The notes under the pieces were generated by a model. The model was given only the letters and a program-made list of their open reading frames with translations, made no database searches and was not told the DNA's origin. The translations under genes were made by a program, and so were the position numbers. From Enterobacter sp. Bisph1 (GTDB lineage Bacteria; Pseudomonadota; Gammaproteobacteria; Enterobacterales; Enterobacteriaceae): a stretch of DNA of 64,000 nt. The DNA lies in NCBI RefSeq assembly GCF_000814905.1, contig NZ_JXAG01000025.1:37752-101751 (forward strand), read 5' to 3'. The stretch's first letter is position 1; every line of letters begins with the position of its first letter. Positions 36,594 through 46,413 of this stretch are shown piece by piece.

Positions 36594-36704
36594 GGAATAG
36601 CAGCACTTCTGAATCCTTCACGTCAGATTGAGCCTACCTGGTATGTGGTAGCCTTCGTTGCGGTCCCCCTTTATATGAGGGATTACCAGCAATTCTGAAC
36701 CTTT
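36594..36704 (+). repeat. Direct repeat in the fdhD-fdoG promoter region
   Basis: Two related segments of about 25 bp, GGAATAGCAGCACTTCTGAA (from about 36594) and GGATTACCAGCAATTCTGAA (from about 36680), are offset by 85 bp upstream of fdoG. Each is followed by YCTT. Their role is unknown; regulatory protein sites or leader RNA structure are possible. Confidence 0.6.
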
Positions 36705-36761
36705 GCGCCAACCACCGCAAAGAAAAAAACGATAAGAGTAATGTCAAACCAGGAGCAAACC

Positions 36762-39700
36762 ATGCAGGTCAGCAGAAGACAGTTCTTTAAGATCTGTGCT
36801 GGCGGTATGGCAGGAACCACGGCAGCGGCGCTGGGCTTTGCCCCGGCCGTCGCGCTCGCGGAAACGCGGCAGTATAAGCTGCTGCGCACCCGTGAAACCC
36901 GTAACACCTGCACATATTGTTCCGTTGGCTGTGGGCTGTTGATGTACAGCCTCGGCGACGGAGCAAAAAACGCCAAAGCGTCAATCTTTCATATTGAGGG
37001 TGACCCCGATCATCCGGTAAACCGTGGTGCACTGTGTCCGAAGGGCGCAGGTCTGGTGGATTTTATCCATTCAGAAAGCCGCCTCAAATACCCGGAATAC
37101 CGTGCACCAGGCTCAGATAAATGGCAGCAAATTTCATGGGATGAAGCGTTTACCCGCATCGCCAAATTGATGAAAGCGGACCGTGACGCCAACTATATCG
37201 CGCAAAACGCGGAAGGTACCACGGTTAACCGCTGGCTGAGCACCGGGATGCTGTGTGCATCCGCATCGAGTAATGAAACCGGCTATTTAACGCAAAAATT
37301 TACCCGCGCACTCGGCATGTTAGCCGTCGATAACCAGGCGCGTGTCTGACACGGACCAACGGTAGCAAGTCTTGCTCCATCTTTTGGTCGCGGTGCGATG
37401 ACCAACCACTGGGTCGACATGAAAAACGCCAACCTTATCGTTGTGATGGGGGGGAATGCGGCTGAAGCACATCCGGTGGGATTCCGCTGGGCGATGGAAG
37501 CCAAAATCCATAATGGCGCGAAGCTGATTGTTATCGATCCGCGCTTTACGCGTACCGCCTCTGTTGCGGATTTCTATACGCCGATTCGTTCCGGTACCGA
37601 CATTGCCTTCCTGTCGGGCGTGTTGCTGTATCTGTTAACCAACGAAAAATATAACCGTGAATACACCGAGGCCTATACCAACGCCAGCTTGATCGTGCGT
37701 GAAGATTTTGGCTTCGACGATGGCCTGTTCACCGGTTATGACGCGCAAAAACGCAAATATGATAAAACCAGCTGGAACTACGAGCTGGATGAAAAAGGTT
37801 TCGCCAAACGCGATACCACCCTCACTCATCCGCGCTGCGTGTGGAACCTGCTGAAAACCCACGTTTCCCGCTATACGCCGGAAGTGGTGGAAGATATCTG
37901 CGGCACGCCAAAAGCGGACTTCCTGAAGGTCTGCGAGTACATCGCCGAAACCAGCGCCCATGATAAAACCGCCTCGTTCCTCTACGCGCTGGGCTGGACG
38001 CAACACTCCGTGGGTGCGCAGAACATTCGTACCATGGCGATGATTCAGCTGCTGCTGGGCAATATGGGGATGGCGGGCGGCGGCGTGAACGCCCTGCGCG
38101 GTCACTCCAATATCCAGGGGCTGACGGATCTGGGCCTGCTGTCGCAAAGCCTGACCGGCTATATGACGCTGCCGAGTGAAAAACAGACCGATCTCCAGAC
38201 TTACCTCACCGCCAACACGCCGAAACCGCTGCTGGAAGGCCAGGTAAACTACTGGAGTAATTACCCGAAATTCTTCGTTTCGATGATGAAGGCTTTCTTC
38301 GGCGATAAAGCGACAGCAGAAAACAGCTGGGGCTTTGACTGGCTGCCGAAGTGGGACAAGGCCTACGACGTTCTGCAGTACTTCGAAATGATGAGCGAAG
38401 GTAAGGTTAACGGCTACCTGTGCCAGGGCTTCAACCCGGTGGCTTCGTTCCCGAACAAAAACAAAGTGGTCGCTTCCCTGTCGAAGCTGAAGTTCCTGGT
38501 GACGATTGATCCGCTCAATACCGAAACCTCTAACTTCTGGCAGAACCACGGCGAATTTAACGATGTCGATCCGGCGAAAATTCAGACCGAAGTGTTCCGT
38601 CTGCCATCAACCTGCTTTGCGGAAGAGAACGGCTCCATCGTTAACTCCAGCCGCTGGCTGCAGTGGCACTGGAAAGGTGCGGACGCCCCGGGCGAAGCGC
38701 TGAACGATGGCGAGATCCTGGCGGGCATCTTCATGCGCATGCGAAATATGTATGCGGCGGAAGGCGGTGCCAACCCGGAACAGGTGCTGAACATGAGCTG
38801 GAACTATTCGACGCCGGAAAACCCGTCGCCGGAAGAAGTGGCCATGGAGAGCAACGGGAAAGCGCTGGCGGACGTGATCGATCCGGCAACCGGAACCGTG
38901 CTTGCGAAGAAAGGCGAACAGCTAAGTACCTTCGCCCATCTGCGCGACGACGGCACCACATCAAGCGGCTGCTGGATTTTCGCCGGTAGCTGGACGCCGA
39001 AAGGCAACCAGATGGCTAACCGCGATAACGCCGATCCGTCTGGCCTTGGTAATACGCTGGGCTGGGCATGGTCGTGGCCGCTTAACCGCCGCATTCTCTA
39101 CAACCGCGCCTCCGCAGATCCCCAGGGTAAACCGTGGGATCCGAAGCGTCAGTTGCTGAAATGGGACGGTGCGAAATGGGGCGGATACGATATTCCGGAC
39201 TACAGCGCCGCCGCACCGGGCAGTAATGTCGGGCCGTTTATCATGCAGCCGGAAGGGATGGGCCGCCTGTTTGCTATCGATAAGATGGCGGAAGGGCCGT
39301 TCCCGGAACACTACGAGCCGTTTGAAACGCCGCTGGGCACCAACCCGCTGCACCCGAATGTGGTCTCCAACCCCGCTGCTCGCGTCTTTAAAGGCGATCT
39401 GGAAGCGATGGGTAAAGCGGATAAGTTCCCGTATGTCGGTACCACTTACCGTCTCACCGAACACTTCCACTACTGGACCAAGCATGCGCGCCTTAACGCG
39501 ATTATGCAGCCGGAACAGTTTGTTGAAATCGGCGAGAAGCTGGCGAACAAGCTGGGCATCGCGCAGGGCGATACGGTGCGCGTCTCCTCCAACCGCGGCT
39601 ATATCAAAGCCAAGGCGGTGGTGACCAAGCGTATTCGCACGCTGAACGTACACGGTAAGGAAGTCGATACCATCGGTATTCCTATTCACTGGGGTTACGA

Positions 39701-39812
39701 AGGGGTGGCGAAGAAAGGCTTTATCGCCAATACGTTAACGCCGTATGTGGGCGATGCAAACACCCAAACGCCGGAGTTTAAGGCGTTCCTGGTGAATGTG
39801 GAAAAGGTGTAA
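36762..39812 (+). CDS. fdoG: Formate dehydrogenase-O major subunit (selenoprotein)
   Basis: The catalytic molybdopterin subunit, 1016 residues including selenocysteine. N-terminal twin-arginine signal SRRQFFK, cleaved near ALA-E. The 4Fe-4S site is CTYCSVGC (Cys50, 53, 57) plus the Cys in RGALCPKG. Codon 196 is TGA (37347-37349) in the context QARV-U-HGPTVASLAP, the known Sec position, so the frame reads through to 39812. It oxidises formate on the periplasmic side during aerobic/nitrate transitions. ATG 36762 has AGGAG seven bases upstream; an in-frame ATG at 36741 is not the usual start. Confidence 0.96.
37347..37390 (+). other. Selenocysteine UGA codon and bacterial SECIS element
   Basis: The in-frame TGA at 37347-37349 is followed at once by about 40 nt (ACGGACCAACGGTAGCAAGT and onward) that act as the SelB-binding hairpin in E. 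coli fdnG and fdoG. The GTGTC-TGACAC self-complementarity sits around the UGA. The boundary is approximate. Confidence 0.8.
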
Positions 39813-39824
39813 CGGAGACGACTT

Positions 39825-40727
39825 ATGGCTTATCAATCGCAAGACATCATCCGTCGTTCCGCGACTAACGACTTCACGCCCGCGCCACACGCGCGGGATC
39901 ACCAGCAAGAAGTGGCGAAGCTTATCGACGTCACCACCTGTATCGGCTGTAAAGCCTGTCAGGTGGCCTGTTCCGAGTGGAACGACATTCGTGATGAAGT
40001 GGGGCATAACGTCGGGGTGTATGACAACCCGGCGGATCTGACCGCCAAATCGTGGACGGTGATGCGCTTCTCGGAAGTGGAGCAGAACGACAAACTGGAG
40101 TGGCTGATCCGTAAAGATGGCTGCATGCACTGCGCCGATCCTGGCTGTCTGAAAGCCTGTCCGTCAGAAGGGGCTATCATTCAGTATGCCAACGGCATCG
40201 TCGACTTCCAGTCTGAGCAGTGCATTGGCTGCGGCTACTGCATCGCGGGTTGCCCGTTCGATGTGCCGCGCCTGAACCCGGAAGACAACCGCGTCTATAA
40301 ATGTACGCTGTGCGTTGACCGTGTGACGGTGGGCCAGGAACCGGCCTGTGTGAAAACCTGTCCGACCGGGGCTATCCACTTTGGCTCCAAAGAGGATATG
40401 AAGAACCTGGCCGGCGAGCGCGTGGCAGAGCTGAAAACCCGTGGATATGACAACGCAGGCCTGTACGATCCGGCTGGCGTTGGCGGTACGCACGTAATGT
40501 ATGTGCTGCATCATGCCGACAAGCCGAATCTCTATCACGGCCTGCCGGAGAACCCGGAAATCAGCCCTACCGTGAAGTTCTGGAAAGGTATCTGGAAGCC
40601 GCTTGCGGCGGTTGGCTTTGCCGCGACCTTCGCAGCCAGCATCTTCCACTACGTCGGTGTCGGTCCGAACCGCGCGGAAGAGGAAGACGATAACCTGCAT
40701 GAAGAGAAAGACGAGGTGCGCAAATGA
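39825..40727 (+). CDS. fdoH: Formate dehydrogenase-O iron-sulfur subunit
   Basis: A 300-residue electron-transfer subunit with four 4Fe-4S clusters: [41 protein letters not shown] and [21 protein letters not shown] single C-terminal membrane helix ([22 protein letters not shown]) anchors it on the periplasmic face. It sits 12 bp after fdoG and overlaps fdoI by four bases. Confidence 0.98.
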   Translation: MAYQSQDIIRRSATNDFTPAPHARDHQQEVAKLIDVTTCIGCKACQVACSEWNDIRDEVGHNVGVYDNPADLTAKSWTVMRFSEVEQNDKLEWLIRKDGCMHCADPGCLKACPSEGAIIQYANGIVDFQSEQCIGCGYCIAGCPFDVPRLNPEDNRVYKCTLCVDRVTVGQEPACVKTCPTGAIHFGSKEDMKNLAGERVAELKTRGYDNAGLYDPAGVGGTHVMYVLHHADKPNLYHGLPENPEISPTVKFWKGIWKPLAAVGFAATFAASIFHYVGVGPNRAEEEDDNLHEEKDEVRK

Positions 40728-41356
40728 AAAGACGTGACACCATCGTGCGCTATACGGCGCCAGAGCGCATTAACCATTGGGTCACCGCCTTCTGCTTCAT
40801 GCTGGCGGCAATAAGCGGGCTGGGGTTTTTCTTCCCCTCCTTCAACTGGTTGATGAATGTTCTGGGCACGCCGCAGATGGCGCGCATTATCCATCCGTTC
40901 GTCGGCGTGGTGATGTTTGCGTCGTTTATCATCATGTTTTTCCGCTACTGGCACCATAACCTAATCAATCGGGATGATATCTTTTGGGCGAAGAATATTC
41001 GTAAGATTGTCGTCAATGAGGAAGTGGGCGACACCGGGCGCTATAATTTCGGTCAGAAGTGTGTCTTCTGGGCGGCAATTATTTTCCTGGTGTTGCTGCT
41101 GGTAAGCGGCGTGGTTATCTGGCGCCCTTACTTCGCGCCAGCGTTCCCCATCCCGGTGATCCGCTTAGCGTTGATGGTGCATTCATTTGCCGCAGTCGCG
41201 CTAATTGTGGTTATTATGGTGCATATTTACGCCGCCCTGTGGGTAAAAGGCACGATTACCGCAATGGTGGAAGGCTGGGTGACCAGCACGTGGGCGAAGA
41301 AACATCACCCGCGCTGGTACCGGGAAGTTCGCAAAGACAACGGAAAAATCGACTGA
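40724..41356 (+). CDS. fdoI: Formate dehydrogenase-O cytochrome b556 subunit
   Basis: A 210-residue membrane subunit with four helices that carries haem b and reduces menaquinone. Conserved histidines lie in [22 protein letters not shown] and [25 protein letters not shown]. It overlaps fdoH by four bases, and fdhE starts at the very next base after its stop. Confidence 0.97.
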   Translation: MKRRDTIVRYTAPERINHWVTAFCFMLAAISGLGFFFPSFNWLMNVLGTPQMARIIHPFVGVVMFASFIIMFFRYWHHNLINRDDIFWAKNIRKIVVNEEVGDTGRYNFGQKCVFWAAIIFLVLLLVSGVVIWRPYFAPAFPIPVIRLALMVHSFAAVALIVVIMVHIYAALWVKGTITAMVEGWVTSTWAKKHHPRWYREVRKDNGKID

Positions 41357-42286
41357 ATGAGTATTCGCATAATCCCGCAAGATGAGCTGGAGAAGAGCGA
41401 TAAACGCACGGCGGAAGTTATTCCGCCGTTATTATTCCCCAGGCTGAAAAATCTCTACAACCGTCGGGCAGAACGTCTGCGCGAACTGGCAGAGAGTAAC
41501 CCACTGGGTGATTACCTGCGTTTCGCCGCGCTTATCGCCCATGCCCAGGAAGTGGTGCTCTACGATCACCCCCTGCACATTGATCTGACGGCGCGCATCA
41601 AAGAGGCCGCCGCGCAGGGTAAGCCGCCGCTGGATATTCACGTGCTGCCGCGCGATGCGCACTGGCACAAGCTGCTGCACTCCCTGATAGCCGAGTTAAA
41701 ACCGGAGATGAGCGGGCCGGCGCTGGCGGTGATTGAGAATCTGGAAAAAGCCTCGGCGCAGGAGCTGGAAGCGATGGCCAGCGCCCTGTTTGCCTCTGAT
41801 TTCGCCTCGGTGAGCAGCGATAAAGCGCCGTTTATCTGGGCCGCGCTCTCTCTGTACTGGGCGCAAATGGCCAGCCTGATCCCCGGCAAAGCCCGCGCGG
41901 AATATGGTGAACAGCGCCAGTTCTGCCCGGTTTGCGGCGCGATGCCGGTCTCCAGCATGGTCCATATCGGCACCACGCAGGGGCTGCGCTATCTGCACTG
42001 TAATCTGTGCGAAACCGAGTGGCATGTGGTGCGCATTAAGTGCAGCAACTGCGAGCAAACCCGCGATCTGCATTACTGGTCGCTGGATAACGAGCAGGCG
42101 GCGATCAAAGCGGAAAGCTGCGGTGACTGCGGTACTTACCTGAAGCTGCTGTATCAGGAAAAAGATCCCAACGTCGAAGCGGTGGCCGATGATTTGGCCT
42201 CGCTGGTGCTGGACGCCCGCATGGAGCAGGAAGGTTTTGCCCGTAGCTCCATCAATCCCTTCTTATTCCCTGGCGAAGGGGAATAA
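41357..42286 (+). CDS. fdhE: Formate dehydrogenase maturation protein FdhE
   Basis: A 309-residue cytoplasmic rubredoxin-like protein needed for activity of the respiratory formate dehydrogenases. Four CxxC pairs are present: CPVCG, CNLCE, CSNCE and CGDCG. The ATG directly follows the fdoI TGA, so it depends on translational coupling. Start [12 protein letters not shown] and end [10 protein letters not shown] match E. coli. Confidence 0.98.
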   Translation: MSIRIIPQDELEKSDKRTAEVIPPLLFPRLKNLYNRRAERLRELAESNPLGDYLRFAALIAHAQEVVLYDHPLHIDLTARIKEAAAQGKPPLDIHVLPRDAHWHKLLHSLIAELKPEMSGPALAVIENLEKASAQELEAMASALFASDFASVSSDKAPFIWAALSLYWAQMASLIPGKARAEYGEQRQFCPVCGAMPVSSMVHIGTTQGLRYLHCNLCETEWHVVRIKCSNCEQTRDLHYWSLDNEQAAIKAESCGDCGTYLKLLYQEKDPNVEAVADDLASLVLDARMEQEGFARSSINPFLFPGEGE

Positions 42287-42291
42287 TGCCC

Positions 42292-42325
42292 ACCCTTGCC
42301 GCTCTGGCAAGGGTTATTCTCTCTT
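42292..42325 (+). terminator. fdoGHI-fdhE intrinsic terminator
   Basis: Stem ACCCTTGCC/GGCAAGGGT (42292-42300 with 42306-42314), GCTCT loop, followed by TATTCTCTCTT. Confidence 0.8.
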
Positions 42326-42436
42326 ATGTTTTCCCCGCAACTGCGTGTACCCCACTTTTTGTAAAACGCTGCCGTTTCCATTGTGAAAAAACCAGGCTAT
42401 AAAGGCTGGATATATATACAGATAAAGGTTACGGAA

Positions 42437-43351
42437 ATGGCACTGGAAAAAGGTATTGCCGGTTTGGTGAGCGACTTTATCACCGCCGGGCGCCCCTCGG
42501 TGAAAGCGATGAGCATTGATGACAGGCGCGCAGGCTATCTCGCCAGTACGGTGCTGGCAGGCGAGCGGGAGACAAGGGTCGATACTGAAGATCTTACCCT
42601 CGACGGCATGACGTTTCGTCGCTATTCCCCTGCCAATGTCGGCAACGCTTCTCTCCCGGCGTTAATCTACTTTCATGGCGGCTGCTTTATCAGCGGTAGT
42701 TTCGAGACGCATGACAATCAGCTGCGGCAGCTGGCTTTTTATAGCGGTTGTCAGGTGATTGCGGTTCAGTACCGTTTAGCGCCGGAGCATCGCTGGCCTG
42801 CAGCGCATGATGATGCGCAAACGGGTGCCGATATCATCTGGAAAAACGCCGAAAAACTGGGAATTAACCGGGAACGGATCACCCTTGCAGGGGACAGCGC
42901 AGGCGGGCATCTGGCGCTGGTCACCGCACTTCGACTAAAAGCAGCAGCAACCTGGCAGCCCGCCCAGCTGGTGCTGATCTATCCGATGCTCGACGCCACC
43001 GCCTATTTTGACAGCTATACCTTTAACGGTTCCGATTATGTCATCACGCGCGAAGCGCTGTTAACGGGGTATGAATTCTATCTGGGTGATACGGACCGGA
43101 TGCTGCCGGATGTGAGTCCTTTGTGGCGCGATGATTTTTCCGGTCTGCCGCCGGTACACATCATTACCGCCGAGTTCGATCCGTTATGCGACGAAGGCGA
43201 AGCGCTGTACCAGCATATGATTGAGCAAGGCGTAAACTGTACCTGCTCGCGCTATTTGGGCGTTATCCACGGCTTTTTCCAGCTGGCGGGCATTAGTCAG
43301 AGCGCAAGGGATACGATAAGAGATGTGGCGGCACGCGTGGCAAGAGCCTGA
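42437..43351 (+). CDS. Alpha/beta-hydrolase, HSL-type esterase/lipase
   Basis: A 304-residue cytoplasmic esterase of the hormone-sensitive-lipase (family IV) type. It has the oxyanion motif FHGG at 79-82, the nucleophile Ser154 in GDSAGG, the acid Asp248 in EFDPLCDEG and His278 in VIHGFFQ. Such enzymes hydrolyse short-chain esters; the physiological substrate is unknown. The ATG at 42437 (MALEKG) was preferred to the upstream GTG, which lies in promoter-like AT-rich sequence. It stands alone between fdhE and the convergent fabY and is not part of the E. coli order. Confidence 0.82.
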   Translation: MALEKGIAGLVSDFITAGRPSVKAMSIDDRRAGYLASTVLAGERETRVDTEDLTLDGMTFRRYSPANVGNASLPALIYFHGGCFISGSFETHDNQLRQLAFYSGCQVIAVQYRLAPEHRWPAAHDDAQTGADIIWKNAEKLGINRERITLAGDSAGGHLALVTALRLKAAATWQPAQLVLIYPMLDATAYFDSYTFNGSDYVITREALLTGYEFYLGDTDRMLPDVSPLWRDDFSGLPPVHIITAEFDPLCDEGEALYQHMIEQGVNCTCSRYLGVIHGFFQLAGISQSARDTIRDVAARVARA

Positions 43352-43388
43352 ACAGGACCGCGCGCCGCAAATCTCGGGCGCGCCCGGT

Positions 43389-44378
43389 TTACTCTTCTTC
43401 GTTACCACCCTCGACAAACGAGCCGAAAGGTTTAGCCGGTAACACGATATAAATCCCTTCGAAAATAGCGCCCGCCTGCTCATCGCCAGACAGCTCAACC
43501 TGCAGCTGGACCCGCGCCTTTCGCCCGCGCGCCAGACGATCCAGATCGCCGCTCAGGGAGCCTAAATCGGCAACCGCGCTCGGCTTACCGCTAATCGGCG
43601 TACTGTAACGGATATGCGCATCGGCAAGAATAATGGTGCCGCCAAGGTGCCGCTCGCGCAGCATCAGCCAGATAAGCCCCCAGCCGGTGAGCGTCGCCAG
43701 CGAAAACAGGCTGCCGGCGAACAGCGTATGGTGCGGATTTTGATTGCCGGTTTCCGGCATGGTGGTGATAAATTTCTGCCCGGTGTACTGCTGAATACGG
43801 ACGCCCATCTTTTCACTCAGGGGAATATGCTGATACCAGGCCTGCTGTAGCTGTCCGCACCAGTCGCCGCGATGTAGGATATCATCGAGCGAGGCGATGG
43901 GTTTAATCATCAAAAAGTGACGCAGCGGCGTGGTTTGCGGCGCAGTGATCTCCCCTTCATTGATAAACCCGAGCTTGGCGAAGAACGCCACCGCATCTTC
44001 ACGGGCGCTACAGGTCACGCGCTTCACCCCTTCCTGGCGAGCCACGGACTCCAGCGTCATCGCCATCAGGGTGCCAAGACCTTTGTCCTGTACGGAGGGA
44101 TGTACGGCCATAAAGCGAATAGAGCCTTCGTTATCCGCATTAATATACAGCCGCCCGATCGCCACGATGTTGCCCTCTTCATCGACAACCATCTGGTGAT
44201 GCGCCATCGCATCCCAGCCATCGCGCTCGGACCCTTTCGGCTGATGCAGCGGCTGGCGCAGCATTTCCCAGCGGAACTGGTAATAGAGCTCTAACTCGTC
44301 TTCCGTTTGCGGTACGCGAAGGTGATACATAGCTGCATTCTCTCTTGTGACCAGGGGCCACGCCGCAAGCTGGCTCAT
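43389..44378 (-). CDS. fabY: FabY (YiiD), acetyl-ACP forming enzyme of fatty acid initiation
   Basis: A 329-residue protein with an N-terminal GNAT acyltransferase domain ([19 protein letters not shown], residues about 15-150) and a C-terminal hotdog thioesterase-like domain ([21 protein letters not shown]). In E. coli YiiD/FabY supports fatty acid synthesis when FabH is absent by decarboxylating malonyl-ACP. It overlaps dtd by four bases and is last in the yihX-yihY-dtd-fabY operon. Confidence 0.93.
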   Translation of the reverse strand: MSQLAAWPLVTRENAAMYHLRVPQTEDELELYYQFRWEMLRQPLHQPKGSERDGWDAMAHHQMVVDEEGNIVAIGRLYINADNEGSIRFMAVHPSVQDKGLGTLMAMTLESVARQEGVKRVTCSAREDAVAFFAKLGFINEGEITAPQTTPLRHFLMIKPIASLDDILHRGDWCGQLQQAWYQHIPLSEKMGVRIQQYTGQKFITTMPETGNQNPHHTLFAGSLFSLATLTGWGLIWLMLRERHLGGTIILADAHIRYSTPISGKPSAVADLGSLSGDLDRLARGRKARVQLQVELSGDEQAGAIFEGIYIVLPAKPFGSFVEGGNEEE

Positions 44379-44812
44379 ACCTGCAACCAGAATGTGACGG
44401 GGCCATCATTGACCAGCGAAACCTGCATATCGGCAGCGAATCGCCCGGTTTGCGTCTCTATCTGCTTACTGCGACAGCGCTCCACAAAGTAGTCATAGAG
44501 CGCTTGCGCTTTTTCTGGTGCGGCACCGCGGGAAAAGCCCGGACGCATACCGCGTTCCGTATCCGCCGCCAGCGTAAACTGCGAAACCACCAGCACGCTG
44601 CCACCGGCCTGCTGGACATTCAAGTTCATCTTTCCTTCCGCGTCGCCAAAAATGCGATACCCCAGCACGCGTTCGCACAGGCGGTCCGCTTTCTGTTCGT
44701 CATCTTCTCTTTCGACGCCTAACAACACTAAAAGCCCTGGGCCAATTTCGCCCGTCACTTCATCCGCCACGCTCACGCTCGCGCGGGTCACTCGTTGAAT
44801 TAATGCAATCAT
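44375..44812 (-). CDS. dtd: D-aminoacyl-tRNA deacylase
   Basis: A 145-residue enzyme that frees tRNAs wrongly charged with D-amino acids (and glycine on tRNA-Ala). It has the cross-subunit Gly-cisPro motif region [11 protein letters not shown] at the C-terminus and [20 protein letters not shown]. Four-base overlaps with both neighbours show translational coupling. Confidence 0.97.
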   Translation of the reverse strand: MIALIQRVTRASVSVADEVTGEIGPGLLVLLGVEREDDEQKADRLCERVLGYRIFGDAEGKMNLNVQQAGGSVLVVSQFTLAADTERGMRPGFSRGAAPEKAQALYDYFVERCRSKQIETQTGRFAADMQVSLVNDGPVTFWLQV

Positions 44813-45681
44813 GGTTGGTCTGCTTCTTCTTGCTGTGCGGCTATTTTTAGTTTTCGGTATTCACCGAGAGTGACAGTTATTTCAGCACCAAGCAAGACGA
44901 TACACCAGGTCCAGTAGACCCAGAGGAACAAAATGGGGATCACAGCCAGCACGCCATAAATCAGCTGGTAGGAAGGAAACAGGGTGATATACAGACCAAA
45001 AACCTTTTTCCCCAGTTCGAACAGCAGCGCGGCGACAAAGGCACCGGCAATGGCATCGCGATTCGGCACCTGCGTGGTGGGCACAATGCTGTAGAGCAAC
45101 CAGAAAGAGAGCCAAGACAGGAGCAGCGGGAAGATGCGCAGCACATCGTCAATCACGCTATCCAGTTCGTTAACCCAATGTAGCGACAGCAAAAAGGAGC
45201 TGATCGCCAGGCTTGCACCCACCAGCAACGGGCCGAGAGTCAGGATCATCCAGTAGACGGCGAACGAATAGACATGCGAGCGCACGCGCGTGCTGCGCCA
45301 GATAGTGTTCAACGCCGCATCAATGGAGTACATCAGCAGCAGGGAGGTGACGACCAGCCCGACCGCGCCTACCGCAGTCATTTTGGTGGAATTGGCGACA
45401 AACTGTTCGATGTAGTTTTGAATCACATCGCCGGTGGTGGGAATAAAATTGGCGAAGACAAAATGTCGTAACTGAATACTTATCTCGGAAAACATCGGAA
45501 AAACGGCGAACAGCGCGAACACCACGGCGATTAGCGGCACCAGCGACAGTAATGAGACAAAGGCGAGATTCCCCGCCAGCGTCGTCATATGGTCTTCATC
45601 AATACGCTGCCATAACAACCGCAGCCACGCCCACAGCGTGCGCATGCGGTTTCTAGCGTGGTGACGGAGGTTTTTTATCAT
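44809..45681 (-). CDS. yihY: YihY/UPF0761 inner-membrane protein
   Basis: A 290-residue membrane protein with six predicted helices; conserved parts are [19 protein letters not shown], the [24 protein letters not shown] stretch and [21 protein letters not shown]. Once named RNase BN by mistake, its function is unknown; a channel or lipid-related role has been discussed for the family. Overlaps dtd and yihX by four bases each. Confidence 0.94.
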   Translation of the reverse strand: MIKNLRHHARNRMRTLWAWLRLLWQRIDEDHMTTLAGNLAFVSLLSLVPLIAVVFALFAVFPMFSEISIQLRHFVFANFIPTTGDVIQNYIEQFVANSTKMTAVGAVGLVVTSLLLMYSIDAALNTIWRSTRVRSHVYSFAVYWMILTLGPLLVGASLAISSFLLSLHWVNELDSVIDDVLRIFPLLLSWLSFWLLYSIVPTTQVPNRDAIAGAFVAALLFELGKKVFGLYITLFPSYQLIYGVLAVIPILFLWVYWTWCIVLLGAEITVTLGEYRKLKIAAQQEEADQP

Positions 45682-46274
45682 AGCTGCTTCGCGAAATAGT
45701 CCGGGATGGTGGATTTCCCCGTCACCAGGATACTGGCGATTCCCAGCCTTTCAGCCCCGGCAATATTCTCGGCATTGTCGTCAAAGAAGACGCTCTCTTC
45801 GGCCGGATAGCCTTCCAGCGCAAGCACCTGCTGATAGATCCGTGCTTCAGGTTTGCGCATGCCCATCTCCTGTGAAAGATAGATGTGATCGGCAGCAGCC
45901 TGGATTTCAGGGTATTGCTCCGGCCAATAGGTGGTATGCAGGCGGTTAGTGTTCGACAGCACCACGACGCGATGCCCCTGCTCACGCAGGCGCTGCATGA
46001 TGTCGACAATCTCTTTGCGCAGCGCGACAAATACCGCCTGCCAGCCCGTAGAGAACTGTTCATAACTCAGCGGTAATTCCATCTCGTGACAGAGCGCTTT
46101 GGCAAAATCTTCGTCGCTCAGTTCGCCACGCTCATGTTGATGAAACGGCTCACCCATGGTGAAGCTTTGTTTTAATGTTGCCAGCGGGACACGACTAAAA
46201 TCGCTCCAGGCTCCCAGCACCCGGTTGAAGTCGATGTCGACAATCACGTTACCTAAATCAAAGATATAGAGCAT
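45678..46274 (-). CDS. yihX: HAD phosphatase, alpha-D-glucose-1-phosphate phosphatase
   Basis: A 198-residue HAD-superfamily hydrolase. Motif I is degenerate at its start ([13 protein letters not shown], nucleophile Asp in FDLGN), motif II VVLSNTN, motif III Lys in RKPEARIYQ, motif [12 protein letters not shown]. coli YihX removes phosphate from glucose 1-phosphate. First gene of the four-gene operon reading towards fabY. Confidence 0.94.
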   Translation of the reverse strand: MLYIFDLGNVIVDIDFNRVLGAWSDFSRVPLATLKQSFTMGEPFHQHERGELSDEDFAKALCHEMELPLSYEQFSTGWQAVFVALRKEIVDIMQRLREQGHRVVVLSNTNRLHTTYWPEQYPEIQAAADHIYLSQEMGMRKPEARIYQQVLALEGYPAEESVFFDDNAENIAGAERLGIASILVTGKSTIPDYFAKQL

Positions 46275-46362
46275 TTTTCTCTCCTTGCCAGCCCTGGAGA
46301 ATTAACTGTAGCGGGAAAGCGCGAAATTGAATAGTTTGCGACTTCATGGGAAAGAGAGAGCC

Positions 46363-46396
46363 ATAAAAAAAGCCGCTGAGATTCAGCGGCTTTTTC
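46363..46396. terminator. Terminator downstream of typA
   Basis: Stem AGCCGCTGA/TCAGCGGCT (46371-46379 with 46383-46391). A run of A to its left gives seven T on the minus strand, and TTTTT follows on the plus strand. It ends typA 18 bp after its stop. Confidence 0.88.
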
Positions 46397-46413
46397 ACAG
46401 GTAAGAAGCGAAA

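Noticed and set aside
37347..37349. Frameshift or nonsense mutation in fdoG
   Set aside because: The reading frame is the same on both sides of the TGA, and the position equals the known selenocysteine.
43360..43383. GC-rich hairpin between the esterase and fabY as terminator
   Set aside because: A 7-bp stem exists, but there is no T run on either strand, so it was not called.
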